Shown one piece after another: positions 10,481-21,583 of a DNA stretch of 40,959 nucleotides. Origin of the DNA: Dimargaris cristalligena (taxonomy: Eukaryota > Kickxellomycota > Dimargaritomycetes > Dimargaritales > Dimargaritaceae); contig JANBQC010000227.1 of assembly GCA_027576995.1 (NCBI GenBank), positions 1-40,959 of the forward strand, in the 5' to 3' direction. The notes under the pieces are model-generated. The model saw only the letters and a program-made list of their open reading frames with translations. It was not told where the DNA came from and made no database searches. Every line of letters starts with the position of its first letter. Positions within the stretch are counted from its first letter, which is position 1. Both the position numbers and the translations under genes were made by a program.

Positions 10481-13218
10481 ATTGTGATTTTATATGCTAT
10501 TGTCCTAATATGCTCAGGGGAGTTGACGGCCACTGTTCATATGCAATTGGGATGGGTCCAAGATAGTTGGTTAGAAAAGTACTTGGTAATAATGTAGCTG
10601 CAGATTATATTTCACCCGTACTTCTTATGGTATTTGTAGTGGTTGAACAATTGCGATAGTAATCTAAAGTGGCTTCAAGTGGCGGCGATGGTGTGATTGA
10701 CTGTCTAGTGGCTCATTTTACTACTAATAGAATTTGTTGCAAGTTGGCTAACCCTCCCGTCGCCCTTATGCAAGGGAATATATCCATGCGAGTAGCCTTG
10801 GGAGGCTGGGGTGGTTAGGTTACGGACCTTGCTATTGCTATCTGTTCAAAGCGTCGTAACCCTTCTCTAAATTGCTCGGTTGATGTACACGGTACAATGG
10901 GTCTTTACCAAAGCCGGTGCCTCACTGGCGCTCTTATCCACCTTTATTCGCCATATTTTATGCAGTGGTTTATCCAACACCTAACATATCTCCTACTCCA
11001 ATACTTAGTACTTATTGATATATCAACTTGTTTTTTGACCCATCGTTCAATCGGAATATTGGAATTCGAAGTTCTGGGCAGGTGATTTCGATGATGCGTT
11101 ATCCTTTGCAGCGAGGTTAGTGGCCAGAAAATATCCAAAAAAATAACATACTTTTGCACCAATTCGGCTATGATATAAAACACAATATAAATCTCCTAAT
11201 ATGAAAGACTGTCTCGTATTTTTTTATTTCCCTGTAAAGCCATAGTGGGACTCGTAAGTGTGTCTTTAGTAATCAACTGTGCTGCTATTGACCATTCGTA
11301 ATCGCTGCTATGATCAATTATTCCAGGCGCTGCACTTGGTATATTTATAACTAGACTTTCAACGGTGCTGCCTATTTAAATAACAAAACAGTGGATAGTC
11401 GTAGTGTTGTTTGAATGAAAGACTGTGGGGGAAATGTGCGAATGAATAGTTCTGTATCTTTCGGGGAATGTTGACTTTTGGCTTCCTGAAAGACCCGTCT
11501 GCTCTATTATACAGGTATGTCTAATGGTATATTATTACACTAAACCTATGGTAAACAGCAATTATTAGTAAGTTCCGGGGGGAAATCGGTCGTCGACAAC
11601 GATTCCGCGCTCCCAGATACACTTGACTTGGGTATTGCTGTACATGAGGATTAGTCGAAGTGGGTTCTTTTTGAAAAACTCCATTAAAGATGGATGGTCT
11701 AATTAGCTCTCTAGTATTATCGATCTTGTACGCCATAAATTCGGCAGCTGTTATTTAGTTCACCAATGTCGTAGCCAGTGCAGCATCCCAAGTACTATAC
11801 CATGTCCCAATATATTCAATGGATCAACCATCATTCTCCAAGGGATTCATCGTTACGCTATCTCGATTCATTCGCTTTATCTAAGAATACCGTTTTTCTG
11901 TTTATTAAATCCAAATAATCCCCACCAAGTTTAACTATTTTTTGTTAAAAAACATATTTTTATAGATTTCCTATTTTCTGCGTATAGGGAGCCAGCCAAT
12001 GCAGCTTTATGCTGCGCCAAAAGTGAAGTGGGAGCCTCCACCCGCTTCCACAAGCCGAGTATCCCAAGACCGGAGTTCTACATAAATAAAGATGTGCAAT
12101 CGGCTATATTACTTATTTAATAGACCTTTCAACTGTTGAAAAATATGTCCCGACGGATCTTGCACCCTCTCCCATATCCACCAATTACGTTAGTTTATTT
12201 AATTAGGCTGTGGTCATTTTTATTTCGCCCTACTGAGTATACTGTTCAATAAAACTAACCGCCTATAGGCATCTGCGGTCGTTTGGCTGCATTCTCACTT
12301 TACTTCCAGTTATATTGCACCGTCTGCAGATTCCAATATTTATTTTGACCTGCGCCCAACCGGTACAGTAAACTATCCCATAGCTCATCATGCCCATTGG
12401 GTCCCACGATTACATATTTGTTGAAACAAAAAAAAACCTCTCTCCCGGCTTTCGGGTTAACTGGTTGAACTCTGCTTTCAATGGAGCTGTATATATCACC
12501 CCAACCTCACCAACACAAATTTGGTGGTCTTGGAAACACCTGAAAAACAATGGCCATGTCATATGGACCGCAATCGTTCCTAGAATTGGGACCAAGTGAT
12601 GCCAGCGTTTAATATGCCATTAACAGTTAGACATAAGCAAGCCCAGCCCAATATATGGATGATAGGTGTGGGCCTAGGCCAGAGCGTACATACAGAAGGT
12701 CAGACGAATGCCATCCCACGGAAGTAAAGCGGAATAATCGGGGTTAAAAACTCCAATGGTACAGCTAACTGCGACAGTCATTGCTACACTACGTAATGCA
12801 GACTGGCCGAATACGGGCGGACTATTCGGAGGGGGCTATTAGATGCTTAATAATGTTAAGAGTGTCTACGTTGCCAACTAGTGTGGGAGTATTGAGGGCC
12901 AAGGGGATATCAAATTCGAACTAGCAATATTCTAAATGGCGGATTGATAAGTCAAATGGGAATAAAGTGGCAGGCTTACTTTAGTACGGCATTGAAAATA
13001 GCCCCCAATTCTCGCACGAACGGGCAAAGGTTTTGACATGGAACTGCACAAGTTTTCTGGAGGCATAATCGAACCCCGGCAGACGGTGTATCAAAGAGCG
13101 AAGGATTTAGTGGCTATTTGAAATTGCCGGGGGGGGTCTAATTATCTCACACCGCTTAAATCTCCTTCACCCGAACCTGGGTCGGAATAGTTTCACCTAC
13201 CCCGCCTTCGGATTTTGC

Positions 13219-13268
13219 AAATAGACAACCGTCGATGGGCCTGGCACTGTTTTTGATGAACGGGGAAT
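13219..13268 (+). promoter_or_regulatory. Conserved 50-nt non-coding block upstream of copy 3
   Basis: This is the counterpart of 8526-8575, identical at 49 of 50 positions and 691 nt upstream of the start codon. It stands out from spacer that is otherwise visibly diverged between the two units. Confidence 0.4.
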
Positions 13269-13650
13269 TGCCACGGTTTATAAGTAGAGGCATTGCCAAA
13301 AATAGTAGTTGGGCGACGATGGCGAAGTCGGCGATACAGGGAATAAGGTCAACGACGATCGTAAGCCACCTTTTGATCTGTCAAGCATACGGCCAGGTCG
13401 GTTGCTAACCGCGAAGATGTGTTGATCCGCCACCCAAAATTGTGCCTTCGAGCTTGGCGGGAAACTACTAAGTGGCCGATGGATAGGGTTTGCTATTCAA
13501 GCAGCAGGCTAGGTCGGGCATTGCAATGGTCGATTGGGTGGCATATTCTTCGTCGTTTCCCAGATCGATGTCTGGGCCTAGTCGAACCAGACGATACGAA
13601 CTGCAATGTAGCCTAGGGCTTACTATGCTTCAGTAAATGGCATTGCCGAG

Positions 13651-13661
13651 GATAAAAAGGC
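13651..13661 (+). promoter_or_regulatory. TATA-like box of F-box/LRR gene copy 3
   Basis: GATAAAAAGGC is identical to the element before copy 2 and lies 248 nt before the ATG. Short conserved stretches continue through the leader (for example ACTCTCCAAC and CATCCAGAA just before the start). Confidence 0.5.
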
Positions 13662-13909
13662 AGCCCTCGACTCTCCAACTAGACCCATCACCACTACATC
13701 ATAGTTATATTTTTCCTACTTCCACCATTTCTTGACTACCCACCACCCGAATTTTGATTAATCGCCGCTCACTTCGGCCCTAGCAGTCTCCACTACAGTT
13801 TCGACCATTCCGCCGCCCATCCATTCCCGAATCCAGTCTTTCCAGCTCCAAAACCGGACAGCTCTTAGCGCGCATTGCAACATCCAGAACACTCTATTTC
13901 AACTCCACG

Positions 13910-15148
13910 ATGAACTCCAACATGCCCCAACAACCCCCAGGCCAGTCTATCCCCGCCTTTCAACCAAATGAGCTTGATTATACTTTCGTGGCCCGGCTAA
14001 ACCAATATGCCCGCAACCGGGACATGCTATCCTTTTTTTCGGTCCGTCGTGCCCAATCCCAGGTCCTCCGCCCCCTTTGCTTTCAACGTATGCGCGTGGC
14101 AACTAGCACCCCCGATGCCCACGAAATGTATCGCGTTCTTTACAAGTACCGGGACAACATCCATCAGGTCACCCTCGTCTTGGATAGTGAAACCACCGAT
14201 GACCTCCTTTTCTGTTCGCTAATTGGCTTGGCTATCGACGCACTGCCATTGCTAAAAAGGCTGGTCATTGAGGTGCGCCATCCCGCCCTCTTGACTAGAC
14301 TTGTGCGCATTCTGGGGCCGTCTATTCAACGAGTCGATAACTTCCAACTAGTTGGCCCCATTCATATGGACTTCTTCATTCAACCGGGGTCCATTTTGGT
14401 TCCAGCGAGCTCGCCTCGTGGGATTATAAATAGGAACAGGACCCTGGTTCTGGAAGGAAATATCTACTGGTATCTGCTTGATTGGTCGACTATATTTAAC
14501 TGCCACCGGAATCTACAAAGCCTGGTCCTCCAGGATACGACCATTTGGAATATAATAGATGTACTCTGTGCAGTTCGGCAGTGCAGTAGCCTTCAAACGG
14601 TGGTTCTTCGGCGGCTTTTTGCAAATGTCCCAGTGACTATGAGGGCACCTCAGGCGGTGCCATTCAACATGAACCAGCCCATAGCTGGGTCAATTACCAG
14701 CCTGGTTTTTCACGAGGTGGCTCTTAGCAGCACTCTTTTGAAAAAGGTAATTGACCTAGTCGGGTTGAACCTACAGAAACTGCGGTTGACTAATTGTGCC
14801 TGCGAAGAGCGGGAAATCAACTACGCACTGCGTTTCTGTCCGCGCCTGGTACATTTCGATTTGTGCCATCGCGATGCGATATTCACCAGGGATCTTATGC
14901 CCAGTGAGTTCGCGACAAATTACTTATCGTATATGCGTGTTGCAGTGAATTATATTGCGATTGCGTGGCTTTTACCAGTCCTGCGCAATCAGCATAATTT
15001 ATTACAACTGAGCATATACAAACCGGGCCGGCCAATCTGCCGGGCCCTTCGCAATGCTCTGCCTCGGTTGAATATATACTTCCTCTCAACCGAGGAATAC
15101 AATAATCTCGTAAATCGAGAATATATAGAGCAGTCTGTAGGTGGGTAG
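13910..15148 (+). CDS. F-box/LRR-like family protein (copy 3, complete)
   Basis: This 412-residue frame (ATG 13910, TAG 15146-15148) aligns with copy 2 end to end without needing gaps, differing at roughly a third of positions by eye. The F-box-like start is better preserved than in copy 2 (residues 14-62, with NRDMLSFFSVRRAQSQVLRP). The leucine-rich body follows and the C-terminus ends in the family tail EEYNNLVNREYIEQ. It is presumably cytosolic or nuclear, acting as a substrate receptor if an SCF link survives. The 3' coding third matches copies 1 and 4 almost base for base, whereas the immediate 3' flank matches copy 2, a sign of exchange between copies. AATAAA is at 15185-15190. Confidence 0.82.
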   Translation: MNSNMPQQPPGQSIPAFQPNELDYTFVARLNQYARNRDMLSFFSVRRAQSQVLRPLCFQRMRVATSTPDAHEMYRVLYKYRDNIHQVTLVLDSETTDDLLFCSLIGLAIDALPLLKRLVIEVRHPALLTRLVRILGPSIQRVDNFQLVGPIHMDFFIQPGSILVPASSPRGIINRNRTLVLEGNIYWYLLDWSTIFNCHRNLQSLVLQDTTIWNIIDVLCAVRQCSSLQTVVLRRLFANVPVTMRAPQAVPFNMNQPIAGSITSLVFHEVALSSTLLKKVIDLVGLNLQKLRLTNCACEEREINYALRFCPRLVHFDLCHRDAIFTRDLMPSEFATNYLSYMRVAVNYIAIAWLLPVLRNQHNLLQLSIYKPGRPICRALRNALPRLNIYFLSTEEYNNLVNREYIEQSVGG

Positions 15149-15810
15149 TTTTTATTACCCAGCCTGTGATTATTCATTATTAGAAATAAAATTGTTTTAC
15201 TATATTTATCGGTCTTATTACGTTTAAGAGGGTCTGCGGCCACTATTTATACGCAATTGCAATGGGTCTAAGGGAATAAGTTAAAAGAGGTTTTTGGTAA
15301 TGATGTAGCCGCAGATTATATTTCACCCGTGCTTCTTATGGTATTTGTAGTGGTTGAACTATCGGGATAGTGGGTTGAAGTGGCTTGAAGTGGTGGTGAT
15401 GGTGTGATTGATTGTCTAGCTGTTCATTTAATTTTTATAGTATTTGTTGCAAGATGGCTGATACTCCCATTGCCATTATTCAGGGGGATATACCAATCCA
15501 AGTAACCCGGGGAGGCTGAGGTGGTTAGTAAGTGGCGTTTACTATAATAATACGTATAATAAGATGCTATCCTTCATTAAATGGTTTGGTTGGTATATGT
15601 AGAACAACGGCTATTTTTCAAAGCCAGTGCCTCACAAGTGCCCTCCTTCACTATTCACTGATATTTTATAACAGCATATCCAACACACAGTATAGCCTAT
15701 ACTTATATTTCAGGCTTATTGGTATATACATCAGTATTATTTTTGACGACAGTTTGCTTCCAATATCGGTTTTCGTTGCCCTAGGTGGGCAGTTCGGATA
15801 ACTCGATATT

Positions 15811-16487
15811 ATTCTATAGGAGACCAATTTCTAGAGCTCGCCAACCAATAGCTACTCCCTTTTTTCTTTTATAATAGTGTGACACCAACCTACCACCGAT
15901 TTTATGCGACAGCAATTCAGTCGTTATCGATGCCTTAGATTAATAGTGACAAGGCCCTTTGTTAGTGCCTCCAAACACTTTCTTGATATTTGGCTAGGCT
16001 ATTTCTGTTATATTAATATGAATACGGGACAGGATTAGCTCGGCTGCAGAGCGAACCGTCCGATGCCTAGGGTCTAATAAAGCTGTATAACGTTGAGTCC
16101 GTTTGTCGGGACAGATATTATGTTAACAATTAATAGCCCGCCCATTTGCCAATACGCCTACTACTTGCTATCTCACACAGCTGTGCTAAATCTCGCCCAT
16201 ATACAAAGTTTGAAAGTACACTAAAGAAAGTAATTTTATGGGAGAGGGTTGACGATAAGGACAAATGACTATAATGGGCCATCATAGGACCTAATTTATT
16301 GATTAAAATAGATGAATGGAGAATAAGTCGATAAATAGAAACAATTTGGAATACATGGATAAGGCAATCAGGCCAACACTCAAACGTATAAACACGGATA
16401 GATGAATAACTAAATAGAATCAGACAACAAAACGTCTAGTGAACCACCCACCTTCGCTTAATTCTATTTTTTAAAAAAATAGGTAGT
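15811..16487. other. Intergenic spacer without a recognisable gene
   Basis: AT-rich single-copy sequence lies between the end of the repeat homology and the 3' end of the SMARCD-type gene. The minus-strand AATAAA at 16300-16295 is a likely poly(A) signal for that gene. I see no tRNA, repeat or coding frame. Confidence 0.5.
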
Positions 16488-18146
16488 TTATGATCGGAGG
16501 GTCGATGAAGTCTGAGTACCCAAGTAGTACTGCACGGCCTCATCCACCCACGACTCGTGGAAATAATTCGCCCGACGGGCCACCTCGGTTAAATCGGACC
16601 GTTCTTGTGAAATCGCGTCCAATTCCCGGGCCTGGGATTCGACCCAGCGGTGGATAAACTGGGCGGGGTCTTGACTAAACTGGGTCAGGAAGGCCCGCTT
16701 CTGCTGGGCGTTTTGGATATTGCGAATGACGGTCGTTAGTTGATCGTCTAGGTGGGCAATTTGGTGGTGTACGGTAGCGGATTTGTGGTAGCCGTAGGCA
16801 CGGGACCGGACCAGATCGTCGACTTCCACCTGCAGGTCGTAGACGAGGGGGGATACGTATTGCTGGCCGGTTCCGGTGGTGCTGTCGCCGGCGTCAGGGT
16901 TGACCCGGACAGTGTACTCAATAACAACGGGCTCGGGGGGTAGGAGGTGGGGCCGCAATAGATGGGAGACCAGGGGAAACGACCATTCCTTAACCCCAAA
17001 GAGGCGCTGGAGGGCGTCGTCGCCGATGATGCGCTGGGGATCCGCGGGGCTCTGCAGTTTATGGTGCCGAATGTAGTGCCACAGCTGAGTGATCACCTGG
17101 ATACGCGACATAGCCACCCGGCTGGCCCGTTTCCCGGCCGCCGCGTCGCTATTAGCCCCGGTGGCCGGGGGGCTGGGCATGACGGGGTCCACCAGGGCTA
17201 ATACGGAAGCTAAATCCTGGGAGAGTTGGAACCGGTCCGTCGGAGACCGCGGGGTCAGGATAATGCGAACAGGCACATCCACATCACCGCAGCGTTTCAC
17301 TTCAAACCCGTCCACGTTGGCCTGGTCCTCCGTGCGCTTCCATTCGGTTATTTGGGACTGTCTTTTTTCGTCCGACGGCTCACCTCCCTCCGCACCGGAA
17401 GGGTTCGACTCCCCGGGAGGTTGGTTAGCGTTCGCGGAGGGGTAATTGCGCGGATCGCGCAACAGTTCTACCACCACCGAGTCGAAGAAGGATGTGAATT
17501 TACAAGTTTGGGTGGTCTTTTTAGCGTAGGGCATATCCAACAGCCGACCTTCGATTTTCAGAGTCCAGGACGGCACGGGCAGGGAATCCGGATCGATGGG
17601 CTGGGTGGATTTAGTTGTGGTATCCGCCGCTGGATGGGGCGACGTCAAGGAATCATTCGCGCCCCCGGCGGGGGCCGTAAGACTATCCTCGTCCATTTGG
17701 TGGGCCTGGTTAGCCACGGTATTCGACACGAAAATCCGCAAGGTGCGCTGCGTACTGCCACTCCCGATCGCCCCTTTCGCTTCCTGGAATTCGAGGCGTT
17801 TGCGCAAAATAGTCGCGTCCAGATTCCGTTCAAAGGCTTGGAGGTCCGTAAGCAGACGCGACTCCGGGACGGTGTGGTCGAGATCCAGCGGTAATTGCCG
17901 GTCGGCGATGCGGGGCCTTTTGGCCGTGGCGGCTGCCGCGGTGGTTTGGGCGGAGGTTAGGCCAATATGGGCCAAAGCGCCAGGTAACGCATTAAGAGCG
18001 GTGGTGGCGGATAGCGCGTTGGTGCTTAGGGGGCCAGGACCCGTCGAGTTAGCTGCACTCGTCATAGGGGTAGTCTGAGGTTGGGGTGTGGCGGGCGTGG
18101 TCGCCCCACTAGGCTGGGGTTTGGCAGCAGCACTGTTATTCTCCAT
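16488..18146 (-). CDS. SWI/SNF-RSC complex subunit, SMARCD/Rsc6/Swp73 type (SWIB domain)
   Basis: The predicted protein has 552 residues from ATG 18146-18144, or 571 from the upstream in-frame ATG 18203-18201. I prefer the inner start because a TATA box at 18231-18225 puts transcription start near 18195-18200, leaving no leader for the outer one. After a low-complexity Ala/Thr/Pro N-terminus comes the family hallmark at residues 93-123 (VPESRLLTDLQAFERNLDAT, then ILRKRLEFQEA). It is followed by RTLRIFVSN, WTLKIEGRLL, a Phe-rich FTSFFDSVVVELL segment, and a DGFEVKR...GD region. The SWIB domain follows at about 345-425 (VITQLWHYIRHHKLQSP...LLPPEPVVIEY), then a coiled-coil C-terminus. These proteins are core non-catalytic subunits of nuclear ATP-dependent chromatin remodellers. 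Insertions of acidic and Gly/Pro-rich sequence make it slightly longer than typical. The gene is intronless. Confidence 0.92.
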   Translation of the reverse strand: MENNSAAAKPQPSGATTPATPQPQTTPMTSAANSTGPGPLSTNALSATTALNALPGALAHIGLTSAQTTAAAATAKRPRIADRQLPLDLDHTVPESRLLTDLQAFERNLDATILRKRLEFQEAKGAIGSGSTQRTLRIFVSNTVANQAHQMDEDSLTAPAGGANDSLTSPHPAADTTTKSTQPIDPDSLPVPSWTLKIEGRLLDMPYAKKTTQTCKFTSFFDSVVVELLRDPRNYPSANANQPPGESNPSGAEGGEPSDEKRQSQITEWKRTEDQANVDGFEVKRCGDVDVPVRIILTPRSPTDRFQLSQDLASVLALVDPVMPSPPATGANSDAAAGKRASRVAMSRIQVITQLWHYIRHHKLQSPADPQRIIGDDALQRLFGVKEWSFPLVSHLLRPHLLPPEPVVIEYTVRVNPDAGDSTTGTGQQYVSPLVYDLQVEVDDLVRSRAYGYHKSATVHHQIAHLDDQLTTVIRNIQNAQQKRAFLTQFSQDPAQFIHRWVESQARELDAISQERSDLTEVARRANYFHESWVDEAVQYYLGTQTSSTLRS

Positions 18147-18224
18147 GGCGCGAAAAGAACGGCTCGATTGGGATGGAATGGATGAAGAAATAGGGAAATA
18201 CAAATGGGGGATGACTAGGGTGAA

Positions 18225-18231
18225 TTATATA
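18225..18231 (-). promoter_or_regulatory. TATA box of the SMARCD-type gene
   Basis: TATATAA on the minus strand lies about 80 nt upstream of the preferred start and only 22 nt upstream of the outer ATG. A palindrome GTTTTTATAAAAAC follows upstream at 18243-18256. The spacer 18232-18700 otherwise shows nothing except the poly(A) signal of the next gene. Confidence 0.55.
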
Positions 18232-18615
18232 AAGGACAGGTAGTTTTTATAAAAACAAAAATCTAATGTACTGGAGATGGTGTGAAAACGGAATATAAGA
18301 AAGCAATGTGCTAAATCACGCGAACGAGAATTGAGAGCCAGTACAAGTAATAGTAGCCCTATACAGAATGTTTATGGGAGGACGACCATTCCCACGTAAG
18401 TCTTAAATTTATTTGCGGGGCCTATTATATAACCCATATTCCTCTTACCAAGCGTAGGCAACTTGGGTGGTGGTCTTCAAGGCAATGCAATGGACGTTCA
18501 ATGGTCTTTCTATAGACTAATGAGCCTCAGCTAAGCACTAGACCAAATATTAATCAACCTCAGGGGTAATATTTCCTTTTTATAGCACACACTGTGGACT
18601 GCGGTATTTGGTTAC

Positions 18616-18621
18616 TTTATT
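18616..18621 (-). terminator. Poly(A) signal of the PPPDE-thioredoxin-PUL gene
   Basis: AATAAA on the minus strand lies 80 nt after the TAA stop at 18703-18701. Confidence 0.5.
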
Positions 18622-18700
18622 GTCTATAAATTAAAAAGGCAACTCAGCCATAGTGGGGTTCAAAATGATGTGGGTATTGCTCCTACTTAATTGGTGCCAG

Positions 18701-20824
18701 TTACATGGAGGAGTCTTCGGGTGATAGTTTCAACAATTCCTGAAGTTCCAGGCTCATTGCTTTCCCCTGGCTCTTGCCCCATATGGATTCCTTGGTCTGC
18801 AATGCATCACTAAGCCCTAATACATTGGCCAGCTCCAATAAAGAACTGGGGGCCGAAAACAAAAAGTGGCCCAGCGCAGCGAGTAGGCGCAATAGGGTCA
18901 TTTCGGTGAGGTCCTCGTGGACCGCCTGAATAATGGCACCAAGGCACTCAATCAGCCAGTCCTCCAGAGACGCCTCGTCCCACCACCCAGGGCTTTCCGA
19001 GCTCGACTTGGCCAAGTCCAGCGGCACCTTACCGCGGGCAAGGTCGTAGTCCATCCGGCGGTGCACAGTCACCCATGCACTCAGGTTAAAGGCGAGGGAT
19101 GCGGCGGCCTGGCGGACAATCGGTTCTTCCGCCAACAAAGTGTGTACAAGTAGGCTGGTGATTAAATCCCGGAGTGGCATCGTACAGGCTGGATGTCCCT
19201 CGGAGCCACGTACGGCTGGATTGGAGGCGACAGCATCGGGGTTGGGGAAGATATGCTCGACCATGCAATTTGAACTGAATAGGTTACAGGCCTGGTGATA
19301 GGTTGATACAAATAAATATACGGTAAAATGTCGCAGCATTTCGGAGGGCGTTAGTCCACAGTCTTTGGATAAAAAACCCCAAGAATAGCGGCATGGGCCT
19401 TCCATTTGAATGGCAGTAAGGGCATATCTGATCGGTCGTAAGATATAAAATGACCAGGCGTATTAGATCTGCTGACTTACCATACGCAGGGTCGTGACTA
19501 ATAGGCCTTTGGAAGAAGACTCGCTGTCTCCATTTTCCTGGACTGTGCTGTACAGTAGCTGGCGTACCAAGGTAAGGCCATCGTCAGATTCGAAACTAGG
19601 TTTGCATTGGGGGGTAACAAGTAAGTACCGAACCAAATCGATGAGCGCGAACTGATCGGACGGGGGCAACTGCCTATGGAGACGATCCAACAGAGTGATG
19701 AGCAGACATTTATCGAGTGGCGCGGCGGTATCAGAAACTGTGGCGGCTCCCGCTTCCAGGAGTTTTTGGAGGGTCTGCCAAGTATCGACATACTCTGGGT
19801 TAGATGCCATCAGGTCAACGCAGGCCGATGTAGTAGTGCAGCGGGCCAGGGCCTTTTGGGCACCTTCCCGCTGGGTAAATAAAATGGGATTTGCCCCGAT
19901 GCCGTCGAGAGTGGGTGTGCGGAGGTGTAGCCAGTGCGGATGAGCGGGCGGGTGCGTGGCGTAGACCAACGTACGGAGTTCCGTGGCCAAGGCGGTGGGT
20001 TGGGCCCCTTTAAGCTCGGAGAACTTATTCCCATCGAGCAGGAAGATAAACGTGGGGGTAGCTCTGATGCCAAATTGGGCCGCTACAGAGTACCCGGTGG
20101 CCATGTCAATACGGCCCGCCCCGAGGGGGGATGTCGTGGGTTCGGCCTCGACTAGGCGCCGGAATTCGGGCTCAATGACGCGACAGGGAGGACAGCCCAC
20201 TGAGGTAAAGAAGAGCACCACCGCCCGGTGCTGGGTGGTTAACCGATGAACATCGTCCATCGTATTCACCGGTACTAAGCGCTGGGAGGTAGGTGTTGGC
20301 ATCGAAGTTGTCCTTATCGTTGACGGCAAGGCCGACTGTGCCTGGGGGGAGGCCAGTGCTGACGGGCCGAAGTTGGCCTCCAGCATGGGTCGCAGGGCCT
20401 GACCAAACTGGGTAGCCATGAATTCGCGCGGTAGGTCGGAAATATGGGTGGGGATGTTCTGACCGGTCAAAAACTGGACGGCTTCCGAAGTGAAGTGGTT
20501 ACAATTGTGGTCGAGGAGGTGGTAATTGGCAGCGGTGTACCGTTCCGTACCTAGCGAAACCACAAACTCCTCGAATAGGCCCTGCGGGATCTCGGTGTTC
20601 CCCATGTCTAACCGCTGGACGGGCTGGCCATGGGGAGTGGTGCCCGGGGCGGCTTGGAGGATACCCTGGCCGTAGTAATATTCGGTGCCGTAGACGACGA
20701 CGGAAGTGTGCCAGATGCCCTCGATGACTCGTCCGACTAATTGCGGCGATAGGGACCGGGCAAGGCCGTTCGAGAGGTCATAGACGAAGAGTTGGACGCG
20801 CTGAGGGGCAGATGAGTCGGACAT
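18701..20824 (-). CDS. PPPDE (DUF862) - thioredoxin - PUL domain protein, two exons
   Basis: Exon 1 is 20824-19481 and exon 2 is 19291-18701. The 189-nt intron has donor GTAAGT at 19480 and acceptor CACCAG ending at 19292. Both ends are phase 0, giving 644 residues and the smooth PUL reading TTLRM|ACNLFSSN. The PPPDE peptidase domain spans about 9-145 with the catalytic pair His39 (IWHTSVVVYG) and Cys108 (DHNCNHFTSE), as in DeSI-type deSUMOylating or deubiquitinating isopeptidases. The thioredoxin domain (about 185-290) has Cys211-Pro-Pro-Cys214. The PUL domain (about 300-640), an Armadillo-like fold that in Doa1/PLAA binds Cdc48/p97, fills the rest. This three-domain order is known from fungi, and a role in ubiquitin/SUMO processing linked to Cdc48 is inferred. 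The M-S-D-S-S start directly precedes the domain. No signal peptide is seen. Confidence 0.92.
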
Positions 20825-21583
20825 TTCCCAATGCGGTTTGTTAATGGGCGGAGGAAAGGCAATTCAGCAAGAAGGGGAAATAGGAGTAGGTTGTATGAGA
20901 AGAGTAGGTGGGGGAATGAGCTACGCTATAGAAGATAATATACTTGGCTATAGACAGTCTGGGCCTGGAGCTTTAAATAGCGATATTGGCCAGGACTGCT
21001 TGAGGAAAATTCCTAAAGCGTACGTTTAGCTTTTGTGGCTCTAGGCCCATGAATACCTTGGTGCTGCGCTGCTTACTAATAGCTAAGCCGAAAAAGGGAC
21101 TTGGCATATGGTATATCTAACCTAATATGGATTATCAGGCTAGTTGACACGATATCCACTTGTACCAAGGCCAAGCCTCCCGATAGTCAGTGCAACGCGG
21201 TCTTATTTATTACGTCGCCCTTACCACAGTAGAAGCATTTAGCGGTCAAGTAAGTGCCTGTTTTCAACCCGTTATTGGCTACCATCAACTAGGGACACCC
21301 TCTTTGACACCTTTACCGGATGTGGACTCGGTAAATAAAATCAACATGCGGTCACCTTTCTGATTCTCAACACCCACCCGCTGCCATTAGGTTCGCGAAG
21401 TATAACCCCAAAACATCTACACGCCTAGTGACATTATATTATTTTAATTGAGACTGTATCGAATCCTCGAATCTTTGGTTCGGTATCATATGGCAAGGAT
21501 TGGAATGGCACGGCCTTCAGCAAAAATAGGCATATTTCCTGCTGTATCGCGGAACAAAGTAGCATGTGGCGATAGTATACCAT
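20825..21583. other. Intergenic spacer, promoter side of the PPPDE gene
   Basis: This spacer holds the promoter of the minus-strand gene below it and the 3' flank of the one above. CTATTTAAAG on the minus strand (20980-20971) is a possible TATA-like element about 150 nt upstream of the start codon. Nothing else is recognisable. Confidence 0.35.

Larger units (their letters stand above)
7640..12330 (+). repeat. Duplicated unit 2 (complete, about 4.7 kb)
   Basis: The unit starts near the sequence ACCTGCGCC (about 7655), which recurs near 12350 at the start of unit 3. It comprises about 1.5 kb of upstream spacer, the F-box/LRR-like gene 9201-10439, and about 1.9 kb of downstream spacer. The period to unit 3 is 4709 bp, measured from both the start and the stop codons of the genes. 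Spacer homology is patchy and coding homology is continuous. The stretches 7658-8525, 8576-8956 and 10481-12330 hold no other gene that I can support. Confidence 0.75.
12331..15810 (+). repeat. Duplicated unit 3 (upstream spacer, gene and about 660 nt of 3' flank)
   Basis: Upstream spacer 12350-13909 aligns with 7655-9200. The 3' flank 15149-15810 aligns first with unit 2 and then, from about 15400, with the inverted unit 4. Homology stops near 15810, where single-copy DNA begins. Apart from the gene and the marked regulatory blocks I see no further gene here. Confidence 0.72.

Noticed and set aside
15700..15801. Short frame ending FVALGGQFG that resembles one ending FVALGERFG at 39977-40080 (minus)
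   Set aside because: The similarity follows from DNA homology of the unit flanks; the frames are short, differ upstream, and are not open in units 1 and 2.
17226..18078. Open frames of 222 and 160 codons on the plus strand inside the SMARCD-type gene
   Set aside because: They are antisense to a well-supported conserved gene, with no domain pattern of their own.
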